A stretch of 64,000 nt of DNA from Paenibacillus chitinolyticus NBRC 15660. Its GTDB lineage: Bacteria; Bacillota; Bacilli; Paenibacillales; NBRC-103111. Below the pieces are notes generated by a model. That model worked only from the letters and a program-made list of their open reading frames with translations, made no database searches and was not told the origin of the DNA. Shown piece by piece: positions 54,827-63,786 of the stretch (position 1 is the stretch's first letter; every line of letters starts with the position of its first letter). The position numbers and the translations under genes are program-made. The stretch lies in assembly GCF_000739915.1 (NCBI RefSeq), contig NZ_BBJT01000007.1:62001-126000 (forward strand), read 5' to 3'.

Positions 54827-55027
54827 GTCTGGGCTTCGCGTTTTAAGGCTTACGAATTAATCCGTCAGTTTGCCACTAATTGAATTCAGTCCCCTTTCAG
54901 TAGCCGGTGCCGGGCAACCTGCGCACTAAACGTTACTTGGAGGGGATTTTTTTCGCGGCATTATACGGTTGTCCGGGTAAAGAGAGACATATCCTAGTCT
55001 GTCCAAAAACGAAGGGGGCTGTTTCGC

Positions 55028-55510
55028 ATGGCTAAAAAATTCGACTATTCGCTGGATTACGAGCATCTGGACCTCCGTAAAAAACCGGAGCTCTACACCG
55101 TAGGCCGGGGAGAACAAGGCGTCCTGCTCGTCGAGCCCTATAAGAGCGAGATTTTGCCGCACTGGCGGTTTAAAACGCCGGAAATCGCGAAGGAATCTTC
55201 GGAGAAAATTTATAACCTTTTTATGGATTATAAAAAATCGGGTGATTTTATCGGAATGGACATGGCGAGAAAATTTCTCCAGATGGGCTATACGCGCGCC
55301 AGGCGTTACACGAACCACAAAGGAGGCCGGAAATATTCCAAAGAAGACGGTTCGATCCTGCCCTACCAGAACGATCCCGTAAAAGCGGAGTCCGCCGCTA
55401 TTTTTAAAGCTCAATGGGAAATCGCGAAGACGGACGAAGACTATATCCGCATGAAAAAAGAACACCAGGATAAATACGAGAAGGAGGACAAAAAACAGTC
55501 TCCCGATTAA
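55028..55510 (+). CDS. DUF4385 protein
   Basis: A 160-residue soluble, charged protein. DYSLDYEHLDLRKKPELYTV and GRGEQGVLLVEPYKSEILPH are characteristic of DUF4385. Function unknown. GGGGG lies 9 bases before the start. Its stop codon overlaps that of the convergent helicase gene (TTAA at 55507-55510), leaving no terminator between them. Confidence 0.85.
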   Translation: MAKKFDYSLDYEHLDLRKKPELYTVGRGEQGVLLVEPYKSEILPHWRFKTPEIAKESSEKIYNLFMDYKKSGDFIGMDMARKFLQMGYTRARRYTNHKGGRKYSKEDGSILPYQNDPVKAESAAIFKAQWEIAKTDEDYIRMKKEHQDKYEKEDKKQSPD

Positions 55511-58047
55511 TGAGTCCTTTCTTTCTCCTGACCGGGGATCGTAAAATGCCGCCACTCCGGCGGGAGGAGAGACTGGTAGCGCCTTTGCAGGAAGCGGTCG
55601 TCGATCAGGACCAGCGTCCCATAGTCGTTCTCCGTCCGGATCAGACGGCCGCCGGCCTGCATGACTTTATTCATGCCCGGGAATACATACGCGTAATCGA
55701 AGCCGCTGCGGCCGTCCCGGTCAAAATGCTCTTTGATGATATTCCGCTCCGGCCCTACCTGGGGCAGCCCTACACCCACCACGACCACGCCCGTAAGCCG
55801 GTCGCCCCTCAGGTCGATGCCTTCGGAGAAAATCCCGCCCATGACGGCAAAGCCGATCAGAGTGCGGGAAGAGTCCGCCCGGAACGAGGCGAGAAAGGAT
55901 TCCCGCTCCTCCTCCGGCATCGACGGCTGCTGGACCAGGATGCGCAGCATGCGGCTGCTGTGGTCCCCGCTCCCGGTTTCAGCGCCGGAGCAGCCCGAAC
56001 CGCCGGAACTGCCGGAACCCGCTTCCTCCGCCAGGATAGACCCGCCGCCGCTCTCATCCGAAGCCGGCAGCCGGTCTTGAAGCAAGACTTCCACCGCTTC
56101 GAAAGCAGTCTCTGACGCCGCTTCCGTACCGCCCGCTTCTCCGTCAACCGCAGCGCCGGATTGCGGGCCTCTCTCCTGTTCCAGGAAAAGAGCGGCCACC
56201 TCCCGCATGTATTCGTAAGAAGGAAAGAAGACGAGATAGTTGCCCGGTTTCTCGCGGACGAGCTTTCCCAAAAGCCGCGAGATCGGCAGCTTGGTCTTGT
56301 CCCGGTCCTTGTAGCGGGTGGAAAGCGGCTCGATCCATACATCGAGCTGCTCCTGCCGGAACGGCCACGGAATCGCCACCGTGTAGTCGTCCTCTCCGCC
56401 GCCCAGCATATCCATGTAGTAGGAAAAAGGCGTCAGCGTGGCAGAGAAGAACACATGCGCCCGATACCCTTTCCCCATCTGCGCCAGCAGCGCGGAAGGG
56501 TCCAGGCAGAGCAGCTTGAGCCGCACGTCGCTGCGCTGCACCTCGGCGAGGGTCACATACCGCTCGTCGTAGTACTTCGCCGTGCGCAGAAAACTCTGCA
56601 CCGCGAAGTAGGTGTCGAGCAGAAGCTCCTGCGCCTCGCCGCCCTGCCCGGGAGCGGAGAGCTCCCGTTCCGCCTGCTGCGCGAACGCTTCCAGCAGGAC
56701 CGGCAGCTCTTCCGCCACTTCCCGGAGCACGAAACTGCCGCTGCTGCCCTGTTCCTTACGGAAGGCGATGAAATAGTCGTTCACGGCCTTGGCCGCGGCT
56801 TCCACGGCGGAGTTCCGCCCCTTGAAATCCCTTTTCAGCTGCAGAAAAGGGGCTTTCGTCAACTCGGCGGAAAACATCTCTCTGCCGCGGTCCACAAGAT
56901 TGTGCGCCTCGTCGATCAGAAGCGCCGTCTGCTTTTTCACTTCCTCTGGAAGCCGCTTGAGATATACTTTTGGATCGAAAATATAATTGTAGTCGCAGAT
57001 AACCGCGTCGGCCGCATAAGCCGCATCAAGCGAAAACTCGAACGGACACACTTTGTGCTTGCGCGCGTATGTCTCGATGACACCCCGGTTCATCAGCTTT
57101 TCATGGGACAGCATGTCCAGGACAGCCCCGTTCACCCGGTCATAATACCCATCGGCAAACTCGCATATTTCCTTCCTGCAATCCACCTCATCACGGAAAC
57201 AAATCTTGTCTTTCGCCGTCAGCGTGACGGTACGCATATGAAGCCCCCGCTCGATCATGAGGGAAAAAGCTTCCTCCGCGGCCGTACGCGTCAGCGTCTT
57301 CGCCGTCAGATAAAAAATCCGCTGGAGCAGCCCTTCACCCACCGCCTTAACGGACGGAAAAAGGGTCGAAATGGTTTTGCCCGTGCCGGTAGGCGCATTC
57401 GCGAACAGCTTGTGGCCGTCTTTGATCGTTTTGTAGACCGATCCGGCGAACTGCCGCTGTCCTTCCCGGTAGGCCGGATACGGAAACGGCAGCTCTCTGA
57501 TGCTGGCGTCCCGCTCCCGGCGGTTTTGCAGCTGCATCGCCGCGTAAGGAGCATAAAGACGCACGGCTTCCAGCACGGCGGCCTCCATTTCGTTATAGGA
57601 ATATTCCCTGACGTACCGCTGCTGTTCCTCCGTCCCGACCTGGACATACGTCAGTTGGACTTTCATGTGTTCCCTTCCGTGCTGCCGCGCATACATATAG
57701 GCGTAACAAACAGCCTGGGCCCAGTGAACGGGATGGCGGTTTTCCTCCACGAGCCGGGGATCGCCCGTCGAAGATTTGATCTCATCAATCGTAACCTCAC
57801 CGCCGTCATCATCGAAAAGCAGCCCGTCGCAGCGGCCCTCCAGCACAAATGCCATCCCGTCCAAAAGAATTTCCGTTTGCAGGAAAACCTCCTTCTGATC
57901 GCTGTCCCCGTAAGTTTTCTGCACCTTCTGATGGGCCTTGGTTCCTTCGGTTAATGCCGTGGCGGTCCGGAAGCCGGATTCGATGCTTCCGCTCCGGTAC
58001 GCATATTCCACCAGAGTTCGGACTGAAATTCTCACTTCACCGCTCAT
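55507..58047 (-). CDS. nuclease-like/XPD (DinG-type) helicase fusion with Fe-S cysteines
   Basis: About 846 residues. An N-terminal PD-(D/E)XK-like domain (EGRCDGLLFDDDGG, then VTIDEIKSS, residues 70-95) is followed by a superfamily 2 XPD/Rad3 helicase: Walker A NAPTGTGKTISTLFP, DEAH as LLIDEAHNL, VFFSATLTPF, QAGGRLIRTENDYG. Four cysteines between them (KICFRDEVDCRKEICEF and HKVCPFEF) fit the XPD 4Fe-4S cluster. A Gly/Ser/Ala-rich insert lies in the second helicase lobe. It may process unusual DNA ends or replication conflicts. ATG 58047 is preferred; GTG 58056 is in frame. Confidence 0.88.
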   Translation of the reverse strand: MSGEVRISVRTLVEYAYRSGSIESGFRTATALTEGTKAHQKVQKTYGDSDQKEVFLQTEILLDGMAFVLEGRCDGLLFDDDGGEVTIDEIKSSTGDPRLVEENRHPVHWAQAVCYAYMYARQHGREHMKVQLTYVQVGTEEQQRYVREYSYNEMEAAVLEAVRLYAPYAAMQLQNRRERDASIRELPFPYPAYREGQRQFAGSVYKTIKDGHKLFANAPTGTGKTISTLFPSVKAVGEGLLQRIFYLTAKTLTRTAAEEAFSLMIERGLHMRTVTLTAKDKICFRDEVDCRKEICEFADGYYDRVNGAVLDMLSHEKLMNRGVIETYARKHKVCPFEFSLDAAYAADAVICDYNYIFDPKVYLKRLPEEVKKQTALLIDEAHNLVDRGREMFSAELTKAPFLQLKRDFKGRNSAVEAAAKAVNDYFIAFRKEQGSSGSFVLREVAEELPVLLEAFAQQAERELSAPGQGGEAQELLLDTYFAVQSFLRTAKYYDERYVTLAEVQRSDVRLKLLCLDPSALLAQMGKGYRAHVFFSATLTPFSYYMDMLGGGEDDYTVAIPWPFRQEQLDVWIEPLSTRYKDRDKTKLPISRLLGKLVREKPGNYLVFFPSYEYMREVAALFLEQERGPQSGAAVDGEAGGTEAASETAFEAVEVLLQDRLPASDESGGGSILAEEAGSGSSGGSGCSGAETGSGDHSSRMLRILVQQPSMPEEERESFLASFRADSSRTLIGFAVMGGIFSEGIDLRGDRLTGVVVVGVGLPQVGPERNIIKEHFDRDGRSGFDYAYVFPGMNKVMQAGGRLIRTENDYGTLVLIDDRFLQRRYQSLLPPEWRHFTIPGQEKERTH

Positions 58048-58214
58048 TTCCCTCACCGCCCTTTTTTATAAATACCCGCTCCGCGAACATTCGTTCTATC
58101 TGCCGATTATATCATCCTCCGGATTATTTCCCAACCATAGGCAGCCGGGAGGAACCGAGCGACCAACAACATTGCCGGATTCAAGAACTCTAGACAAGAC
58201 ACCAACTCTGTTCG

Positions 58215-58250
58215 CAAAAAAAAGACTCCTCCGCACGCCGGAAAAGTCTT
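58215..58250 (-). terminator. terminator after lspA
   Basis: GACT and CCGG pair across a partly paired stem, followed on the minus strand by eight T. Confidence 0.75.
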
Positions 58251-58281
58251 TATAAAGAAATCAAATGAAAAGCAGCCCGGG

Positions 58282-58758
58282 TTACCCCTGCTCATCCCCG
58301 GCGGCGAGCGGATTCTGCTTTTTCCGGTAATAGTCCAGGACGCCCCCGATCAGGAAAAGAACAACGCCGATGTTAATCGCGATATCGGCCAGATTCAGAA
58401 TGCCCCCGCCGGGACGGAATTCAAGAAAATCCGTCACTTTGCCGAACCAGAAACGGTCGATGGCATTTCCCGCTGCGCCTCCCGTCAGAAATCCCATGCT
58501 CGCATCCATCAGCGGGCCATGAATTTCCCCTTTACGGCGATAGTAAAGCACAATGGCGATGAACACAACCGCCAGCACGGCGAATACGCGCGCATATCCC
58601 TGAAACCTGCTTCCGGCCATCCCGCTGTTCTCATAATGCGTAAGCGCCATACTCCCCCAGAACGGAACGGATTCCCCGACCGCCATCGTGGCGCGGATTA
58701 AAGCTTTCACAAACTGGTCGGCAGCTGCAACCAAGGCGGCAGTGAAATAAAACAGCAT
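58282..58758 (-). CDS. lspA: lipoprotein signal peptidase II
   Basis: A 158-residue four-helix membrane aspartyl protease that removes lipoprotein signal peptides. DQFVKALIR, HYENSGMAGSRF, GGAAGNAIDRFWFGKVTDFL (first catalytic Asp) and ILNLADIAINIG (second Asp) are the conserved blocks. AAGGAGAG precedes the start. Single gene, not followed by a pseudouridine synthase as in many genomes, so it may be a second copy. Confidence 0.93.
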   Translation of the reverse strand: MLFYFTAALVAAADQFVKALIRATMAVGESVPFWGSMALTHYENSGMAGSRFQGYARVFAVLAVVFIAIVLYYRRKGEIHGPLMDASMGFLTGGAAGNAIDRFWFGKVTDFLEFRPGGGILNLADIAINIGVVLFLIGGVLDYYRKKQNPLAAGDEQG

Positions 58759-58875
58759 AACAGCTCTCTCCTTCCGATTGGCAAGCTTTCGATCCTTAAC
58801 GGCATAAATTGTTCCACAAGGAACATTTTCGCTATCTCCCGGATCGTTTTCAGACCATGTGCCCGGGCATCGTTT

Positions 58876-60750
58876 TTAGACGGCACCTTCTATATTTTTG
58901 AACTGATTGTAGAACATCCGGTAGTACACGCCCTGCTGTCCGATCAGCGAATCGTGCGCGCCTTTCTCCACAATTTCTCCGTGGTCGATAACCATAATGG
59001 TATCCGCATCCCGAATTGTATTCAGCCTGTGCGCGATAATAAAGCTGGTCCGGTTCTGCATAACCTTGAGCAGCGCATCCTGGATATGAAGCTCCGTGCG
59101 TGTGTCGATGCTGCTTGTCGCTTCGTCCAGAATGAGGATAGAAGGCTTTGCCAGAATGACCCGGGAAATCGCAAGAAGCTGCCGCTGGCCCTGGCTTAAA
59201 TTCCCGCCGTTCTCCGACAGGAGGGTTTCGTATTTCGCGGGAAGCCGGTTAATGAACACGTCCGCGTTAGCCATGGCGGCTGCGGCTTCGACCTCGGCAT
59301 CCGTGGCATCCGGTCTGCCGTACTTGATATTTTCCTTGATCGTCCCCGAGAAAAGGTACGTATCCTGGAGCACGATACCGAACGTCCTTCGCAGGCTGTC
59401 CCGCGTATACTCGCGGATATCCCGCCCGTCGATCAGGATGCGGCCCCCGGTAACATCGTAAAACCTTGTCAAAAGGTTGACGATAGTCGTCTTGCCCGCC
59501 CCCGTCGGGCCGACAAGCGCCGTGGAGCTGCCTTGGGCGGAATCGAAGCTTACGTTGTTCAGAATGGGCACATCCGGGCGGTAGCCGAAGCTTACCTGTT
59601 CAAAAACGACGTGTCCCTTCGGATGGAGAAGCTCGACGGCCCCCTCGGAATCGAAAGGCTCCTCTTCCTCGTCGATGACCTCGAACACCCGCTCCGCCCC
59701 CGCCACACCGGACTGGAGAATATTGAAAATGTTGGCCAGGTCGTTCAAAGGACGGACAAACTGCCGCGAATAGCTTAAAAAACTCGCGATAACCCCGACG
59801 GTAATATCCCCGCGCACGGCGAGAATCCCCCCGACCAAAGCTACGGCGGCAAAACCGATATTATTAATGACGTTAAGCAGAGGCATTAGGAATCCGGAAC
59901 GGATTTGCGCCTTGAGCCCTACCTCGCACAGCTCCGCATTGACCCGCTCGAACTCCGCAATCGCTTTTTCTTCGTGATTAAACGCTTTGACGACCTGGAG
60001 ACCGGAAATGGTCTCTTCGATATGTCCGTTCAGTTTGCCGAGCTGGATCTGCTGGTTTTTGAACAGGACGCTCGTTTTCTTCGTAATGGTCCGGGTCAGC
60101 ACGAACAGGATCGGCACGGTAACCAGACTGGCCAGCGTCAGCGTCGGACTGAGGACGAGCATCATCGCCAGAGAGCCGACAATCGCGATGACGCCGCTCA
60201 TAAGCTGCGTGGTGGACTGCGAAATCGTGCTGCTCACATTGTCGATATCGTTGGACAGGCGGCTCATCATTTCCCCGTGAGGCCGGGTATCGAAGTAAGC
60301 GACCGGAAGCTTCTGAAGCTTGGCGAAAAGAGCTCCCCGCAGCCGCATCACAATCCGCTGCGATACGCCTGCCATAAGCCAGCTCTGGAGGAAGGTGAAC
60401 ACCGCGTCGATTAGGTACGCCAGCAAGAGGACCAGCACCATCGTCTTCAGGAGGCCGAAATCGACGCCTTGTTCCGGATGAGACATCGCATCCACGGAGA
60501 CCCCGATCAGATAAGGACCCACCAGAGTGAGAGCCGCTCCGATCAGAATCAGGGCGAAAATGACCGTCAACAGCTTCCGCTCGCTGCCGAAATAAGCCCA
60601 CAGCCTGCGCAAAGTCCCCTTGAAATTCTTCGGCTTCACGACTGGTCCGCGGCCTCGCATTCCCCCGTGCCCTGGCCCTCCTCTGGGCGAAACTGTCACG
60701 GGTCTGCCGGGAGGGTTCTGGCCGCCCGGCCGTTCTTGGGAAGCTGCCAT
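58876..60750 (-). CDS. heterodimeric ABC exporter, catalytically complete subunit (second pair)
   Basis: A 624-residue ABC exporter half with a Gly/Pro-rich N-terminal extension (GGQNPP and GPGHGGMRGRGP). Walker A GPTGAGKTT, Q-loop VLQDTYL, signature LSQGQRQL, Walker B ILILDEATSSID (catalytic Glu kept), IAHRLNT. Start 60750 lies one base after the upstream stop and has GGAGG. Closely parallels the 32969-34852 subunit in length, extension and motifs. Confidence 0.92.
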   Translation of the reverse strand: MAASQERPGGQNPPGRPVTVSPRGGPGHGGMRGRGPVVKPKNFKGTLRRLWAYFGSERKLLTVIFALILIGAALTLVGPYLIGVSVDAMSHPEQGVDFGLLKTMVLVLLLAYLIDAVFTFLQSWLMAGVSQRIVMRLRGALFAKLQKLPVAYFDTRPHGEMMSRLSNDIDNVSSTISQSTTQLMSGVIAIVGSLAMMLVLSPTLTLASLVTVPILFVLTRTITKKTSVLFKNQQIQLGKLNGHIEETISGLQVVKAFNHEEKAIAEFERVNAELCEVGLKAQIRSGFLMPLLNVINNIGFAAVALVGGILAVRGDITVGVIASFLSYSRQFVRPLNDLANIFNILQSGVAGAERVFEVIDEEEEPFDSEGAVELLHPKGHVVFEQVSFGYRPDVPILNNVSFDSAQGSSTALVGPTGAGKTTIVNLLTRFYDVTGGRILIDGRDIREYTRDSLRRTFGIVLQDTYLFSGTIKENIKYGRPDATDAEVEAAAAMANADVFINRLPAKYETLLSENGGNLSQGQRQLLAISRVILAKPSILILDEATSSIDTRTELHIQDALLKVMQNRTSFIIAHRLNTIRDADTIMVIDHGEIVEKGAHDSLIGQQGVYYRMFYNQFKNIEGAV

Positions 60751-60751
60751 G

Positions 60752-62536
60752 TCAACCGACCTCCTTTCCCATTTGCGACTGGAAGATTTCCCGGTAGACC
60801 CGGCAGCTTCCGAGCAGCTCGTCATGCGTGCCGGAGCCTACAATCTCGCCTCGATCCAGCACGACGATTTTGTCCGCGTCCATGACGGACGTGATCCGCT
60901 GGGCGATCAGCAGGCAGGTGAGCCCCTCGGCGTATTTCTTCAGCGCGTCCTTGATCCGCGCTTCGGTGGCGGCATCGACGGCGCTGGTGCAGTCGTCGAG
61001 GATAAGAATGTCCGGCTTTCTCACGATCGCGCGCGCAATCGAAAGCCGCTGTTTCTGGCCGCCGGAGAAGTTCACGCCTCCCTGCCCGAGCCTAGTCTCA
61101 TAGCCCTCGGGCGAAGCGGCTATGAACTCGTGGGCCTCGGCCATCCGGGCCGCATGCTCCATCTCCTCCGGCGAGGCGTCTTCTTTGCCCCAGCGGAGAT
61201 TGTCGGCCACCGTGCCGGTGAACAGCACGGTTTTCTGGGGCACGACGGCAATCTTCTCGCGCAGGCGGCTCGGCTCCAGTTCTCTGACATCGGTACCGTT
61301 CACTTTGACGGTTCCGGACACCGCGTCATAGAACCGGGGAATGAGGCTGACGAGCGTGCTTTTGCCCGAGCCCGTGGAGCCGATGATGCCGACGGTCTGT
61401 CCCGGCTCGCAGGAGAAGGTGATCCGCCTCAGTACCGGCTCGCCGGATGCTCCCTCGTACGAGAACGTGACATTCTCGAACTCTACGCTTCCACCGGTCT
61501 GCATTCCCGTCAGCGTGCCTGATGCCGGCTTATCTGCGGAGCTTGCCGAGCTTCCGCCGGCTGCCGTTGTGACCGGAATTTGCGCAGCCATCGTATTTTC
61601 CTCCGCGAAAATTTCACCGATCCGGCCCGCGGAAGCCCGCGCGCGCACAAACATGTTGAACACCATGGAAATCAGCATGAGCGAGAACAAAATCTGCGTC
61701 ATGTAATTGACGAAAGCGATAATGTGCCCGGCCTGCATCTGTCCCTGGTCTACACGAAGACCACCTAACCATAGGACAGCCACAATTCCGAAATTAACGG
61801 TCAGCGTAATCCCCGGGTTAAAGGCCGACATAACCCTCATGGCCGTAACCGACCGGGAACGGTACTCTTCGTTCGCCCGGCCGAACTTGCCGACTTCGTA
61901 ATCGAACCGGTTGAAGGCTTTGACGACCCTGACACCGGACAAATATTCCCGCATAATCCCGTTAACCCTGTCGAGCGCCTGCTGCACCTTGATAAAGTAA
62001 GGAAAGCCCACCTTCATATTGATCGCGATCAGAATGCCGACAACGGGAACGACGACAGCCAGAATGACGGAGAGCGGCGGATTCAGACGGGCCGCCATAA
62101 TCAAGCTTCCGATGCAGAGCAGCGGTGCTTTGACGAATACGCGCATCAAACCGTTCACGAACATTTGAACCTGCGTAACGTCGTTCGTTAACCGGGTGAC
62201 CAGTGACGCCCGGTCGAACCGGTCGATATTTTCAAAAGACAGGGACTGGATTTTGCGGAATAAATCCGATCTCAGCTCGGCCCCGAACTTCTGCGAGACA
62301 TGACTCGAGATCACATTGCGGACCGATGCCGAAATGGCCCCCAGCGCGGTTACCAGCAGCATAATGCCGCCCATCCGCCACACGTAATCCATCTGTTTGC
62401 CCCCTACGCCTACATCGATGATTTTGGACATCAGCGTCGGCAGCGTGAGATCGCACAAGGCTTCCAATGTCAGAAAAGCGACCGCGGCGCTGAAGGGCTT
62501 CCAGTACTTGCTTATATATTTTCGTGAAATGGGCAT
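60752..62536 (-). CDS. heterodimeric ABC exporter, degenerate subunit (second pair)
   Basis: A 594-residue ABC exporter half. Walker A GSTGSGKST, Q-loop VPQKTVL, signature FSGGQKQR, Walker B ILILDDCTSAVD with Asp in place of the catalytic Glu, and IAQR instead of IAHR, exactly as in the 31240 gene. A Ser/Ala-rich linker (GGSSASSADKPAS) precedes the ATPase domain. No regulator gene is adjacent; a MarR-like half-site lies at its promoter. Confidence 0.92.
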   Translation of the reverse strand: MPISRKYISKYWKPFSAAVAFLTLEALCDLTLPTLMSKIIDVGVGGKQMDYVWRMGGIMLLVTALGAISASVRNVISSHVSQKFGAELRSDLFRKIQSLSFENIDRFDRASLVTRLTNDVTQVQMFVNGLMRVFVKAPLLCIGSLIMAARLNPPLSVILAVVVPVVGILIAINMKVGFPYFIKVQQALDRVNGIMREYLSGVRVVKAFNRFDYEVGKFGRANEEYRSRSVTAMRVMSAFNPGITLTVNFGIVAVLWLGGLRVDQGQMQAGHIIAFVNYMTQILFSLMLISMVFNMFVRARASAGRIGEIFAEENTMAAQIPVTTAAGGSSASSADKPASGTLTGMQTGGSVEFENVTFSYEGASGEPVLRRITFSCEPGQTVGIIGSTGSGKSTLVSLIPRFYDAVSGTVKVNGTDVRELEPSRLREKIAVVPQKTVLFTGTVADNLRWGKEDASPEEMEHAARMAEAHEFIAASPEGYETRLGQGGVNFSGGQKQRLSIARAIVRKPDILILDDCTSAVDAATEARIKDALKKYAEGLTCLLIAQRITSVMDADKIVVLDRGEIVGSGTHDELLGSCRVYREIFQSQMGKEVG

Positions 62537-62584
62537 TCTGTCTCACCTGTCCGTCCTCGTAAACGATAAGTAAACCGCTAGGGA

Positions 62585-62621
62585 ATAGTTCTATTATCCA
62601 CCATACTCCCCTCCTTTTCAA
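62585..62621 (-). promoter_or_regulatory. promoter of the second ABC pair with MarR-like half-site
   Basis: TTGAAA, 17 bases, GATAAT on the minus strand (62593-62621). Overlapping the -10 is ATAGTTCTATT (plus-strand reading, 62585-62595), identical over 11 bases to the outer site at 40940 in the marR-MMPL operator. Confidence 0.6.
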
Positions 62622-62661
62622 AAGTCACGAGCTTCTCTTTTTTACGTGTTCCGGCAAAAGC

Positions 62662-62695
62662 AAAAAAACCGCCGGCGCACAGTGCACGGGCGGTT
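62662..62695 (-). terminator. terminator after the NAD(P)H-binding protein gene
   Basis: AACCGCC pairs with GGCGGTT around a GC-rich inner stem, followed on the minus strand by seven T. Confidence 0.85.
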
Positions 62696-62706
62696 CTGAC
62701 ATTTCA

Positions 62707-63342
62707 TTAAGATTCGGATACGACAGTGAAACGCTCATTTTCATGCTTCGGCTGTTCAATCTCATCCAAAACGGCGGCTGCATAATCTTCGTAACTCACA
62801 TAGCTTTGGCCTTTGGAGTTAACGAGCAGGTTATCCTTGCCCGTACGATACTGCCCGGTTCTTTTGCCTAGCGCGAAGATGGCGGACGGGCTGACGAATG
62901 TCCATTTGATTCCTGCGGTGTTTTGCAGAATCTCCAGGTTTTTGCCTTGATTCGATGCCGTTGCAAAATAGGCGGCCGGGAAATCCGGCGTTTCCAGCAC
63001 GCGCGTCGTTTTCGCTTCGTCCACGAACAGGCTGCCCGCTCCCCCGACGACGATCAATTTCGTCTCCGGCGCGCCTTGCAGAGCTTCGATCAGCACGTTG
63101 CCCGCGTCTACATGGAGATGCTCCTGGCCCGGGGCCGCTCCGAAAGCGTTAACGACGATATCGAATGCTTTCAGATCGGATGCGGTCAGATCGAACACGT
63201 CCTTTTCCAGAAGAGCTGCGCCTTCCGCGCTTACTTTAGCCGCGTCTCTCACGATTGCGGTAACCTCATGCCCTCTTTCCTGCGCTTCTTTCAAAATACG
63301 GCTGCCGGCTTTGCCGCTTGCGCCGATAATAGCTATTTTCAT
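62707..63342 (-). CDS. NAD(P)H-binding oxidoreductase (atypical SDR)
   Basis: A 211-residue Rossmann protein. KIAIIGASGKAGSRILKEA carries the GxxGxxG nucleotide motif, then VNAFGAAPG, KLIVVGGAGSLFVD and WTFVSPSAIF. It belongs to the NmrA/BVR-B-like group with no Tyr-x-x-x-Lys catalytic pair visible. Such genes are often induced by electrophiles or oxidants; the perfect palindrome over its promoter fits that. Confidence 0.88.
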   Translation of the reverse strand: MKIAIIGASGKAGSRILKEAQERGHEVTAIVRDAAKVSAEGAALLEKDVFDLTASDLKAFDIVVNAFGAAPGQEHLHVDAGNVLIEALQGAPETKLIVVGGAGSLFVDEAKTTRVLETPDFPAAYFATASNQGKNLEILQNTAGIKWTFVSPSAIFALGKRTGQYRTGKDNLLVNSKGQSYVSYEDYAAAVLDEIEQPKHENERFTVVSES

Positions 63343-63390
63343 AACGAATTCCTCCCGGATAATGTTTTTGCAGTAAATGTCTTTCTTTGA

Positions 63391-63427
63391 TGTAACTATT
63401 ATAGTTACAGGTTATCGATTTTGTCAA
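63391..63427 (-). promoter_or_regulatory. promoter with perfect palindromic operator
   Basis: TTGACA (63422-63427), 18 bases, TATAAT (63398-63403) on the minus strand. The -10 box is the centre of TGTAACTATTATAGTTACA (63391-63409), a perfect 9-1-9 palindrome. A repressor bound there would block the promoter fully; HxlR or MarR proteins are plausible. Confidence 0.8.
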
Positions 63428-63571
63428 CTGGGCTTTAACAGCCTGTTTATGAAGAATCGACAAGGGCGGGGGATATTATACTTCTCGTTCAAGTCAATTT
63501 ATGCCCACAACAAAGGTGATCTTTTATATGAACTGCACACTCATCCAACTTTTTTCTTTCCAAAAATTATG

Positions 63572-63644
63572 CTATACTGTGTATAACACTGCGTTTAACG
63601 TAGAATTTAATTAACGTATGAAGTTTCTTCTTGCTATCTATACT
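63572..63644 (+). promoter_or_regulatory. candidate promoters for the antisense RNA
   Basis: An extended -10 (TG-C-TATACT) ends at 63577, and a second TATACT lies at 63639-63644. Either would start a plus-strand RNA that runs into the terminator at 63746-63786. The -35 matches are weak. Confidence 0.45.
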
Positions 63645-63682
63645 AAAAAAGAGCCTTCACCGCGCCAACGGTGAAAACTCTT
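63645..63682 (-). terminator. terminator of the toxin mRNA
   Basis: On the minus strand AAGAG-TTTTCACCG pairs with CGGTGAAGG-CTCTT, followed by T6. It defines a toxin mRNA of about 320 nucleotides. Confidence 0.75.
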
Positions 63683-63745
63683 TAGGACCCGAAAGGCTGT
63701 GGAACACCACGGCGCGCAAGCACAACTAAATGTAATGCAAGCGAA

Positions 63746-63786
63746 AACCACCGTTTAGGCGCCTAACCTACTAGCGGTGGTTTTTT
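63746..63786 (+). terminator. terminator of the antisense RNA
   Basis: AACCACCG pairs with CGGTGGTT, enclosing the palindrome TTAGGCGCCTAA, followed by six T. The right arm is the end of the toxin reading frame. Confidence 0.85.

Larger units (their letters stand above)
63584..63786 (+). ncRNA. putative type I antitoxin RNA, 3'-overlapping the toxin mRNA
   Basis: A plus-strand RNA of about 135-205 nucleotides starting from one of the two candidate promoters and ending at the terminator at 63786. It is complementary to the last 16 bases of the toxin reading frame and its whole 3' untranslated region. Structured: hairpin TTCACCG/CGGTGAA and the terminator hairpin. It has no credible reading frame. 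Confidence 0.5.

Noticed and set aside
55980-56160. Gly/Ser/Ala-rich stretch in the helicase as a possible frameshift
   Set aside because: Frame stays open on both sides and helicase motifs resume correctly, so it is a low-complexity insert.
56161-57954. 597-codon frame antisense to the helicase
   Set aside because: The helicase motifs lie on the minus strand in order; the plus frame is a shadow.
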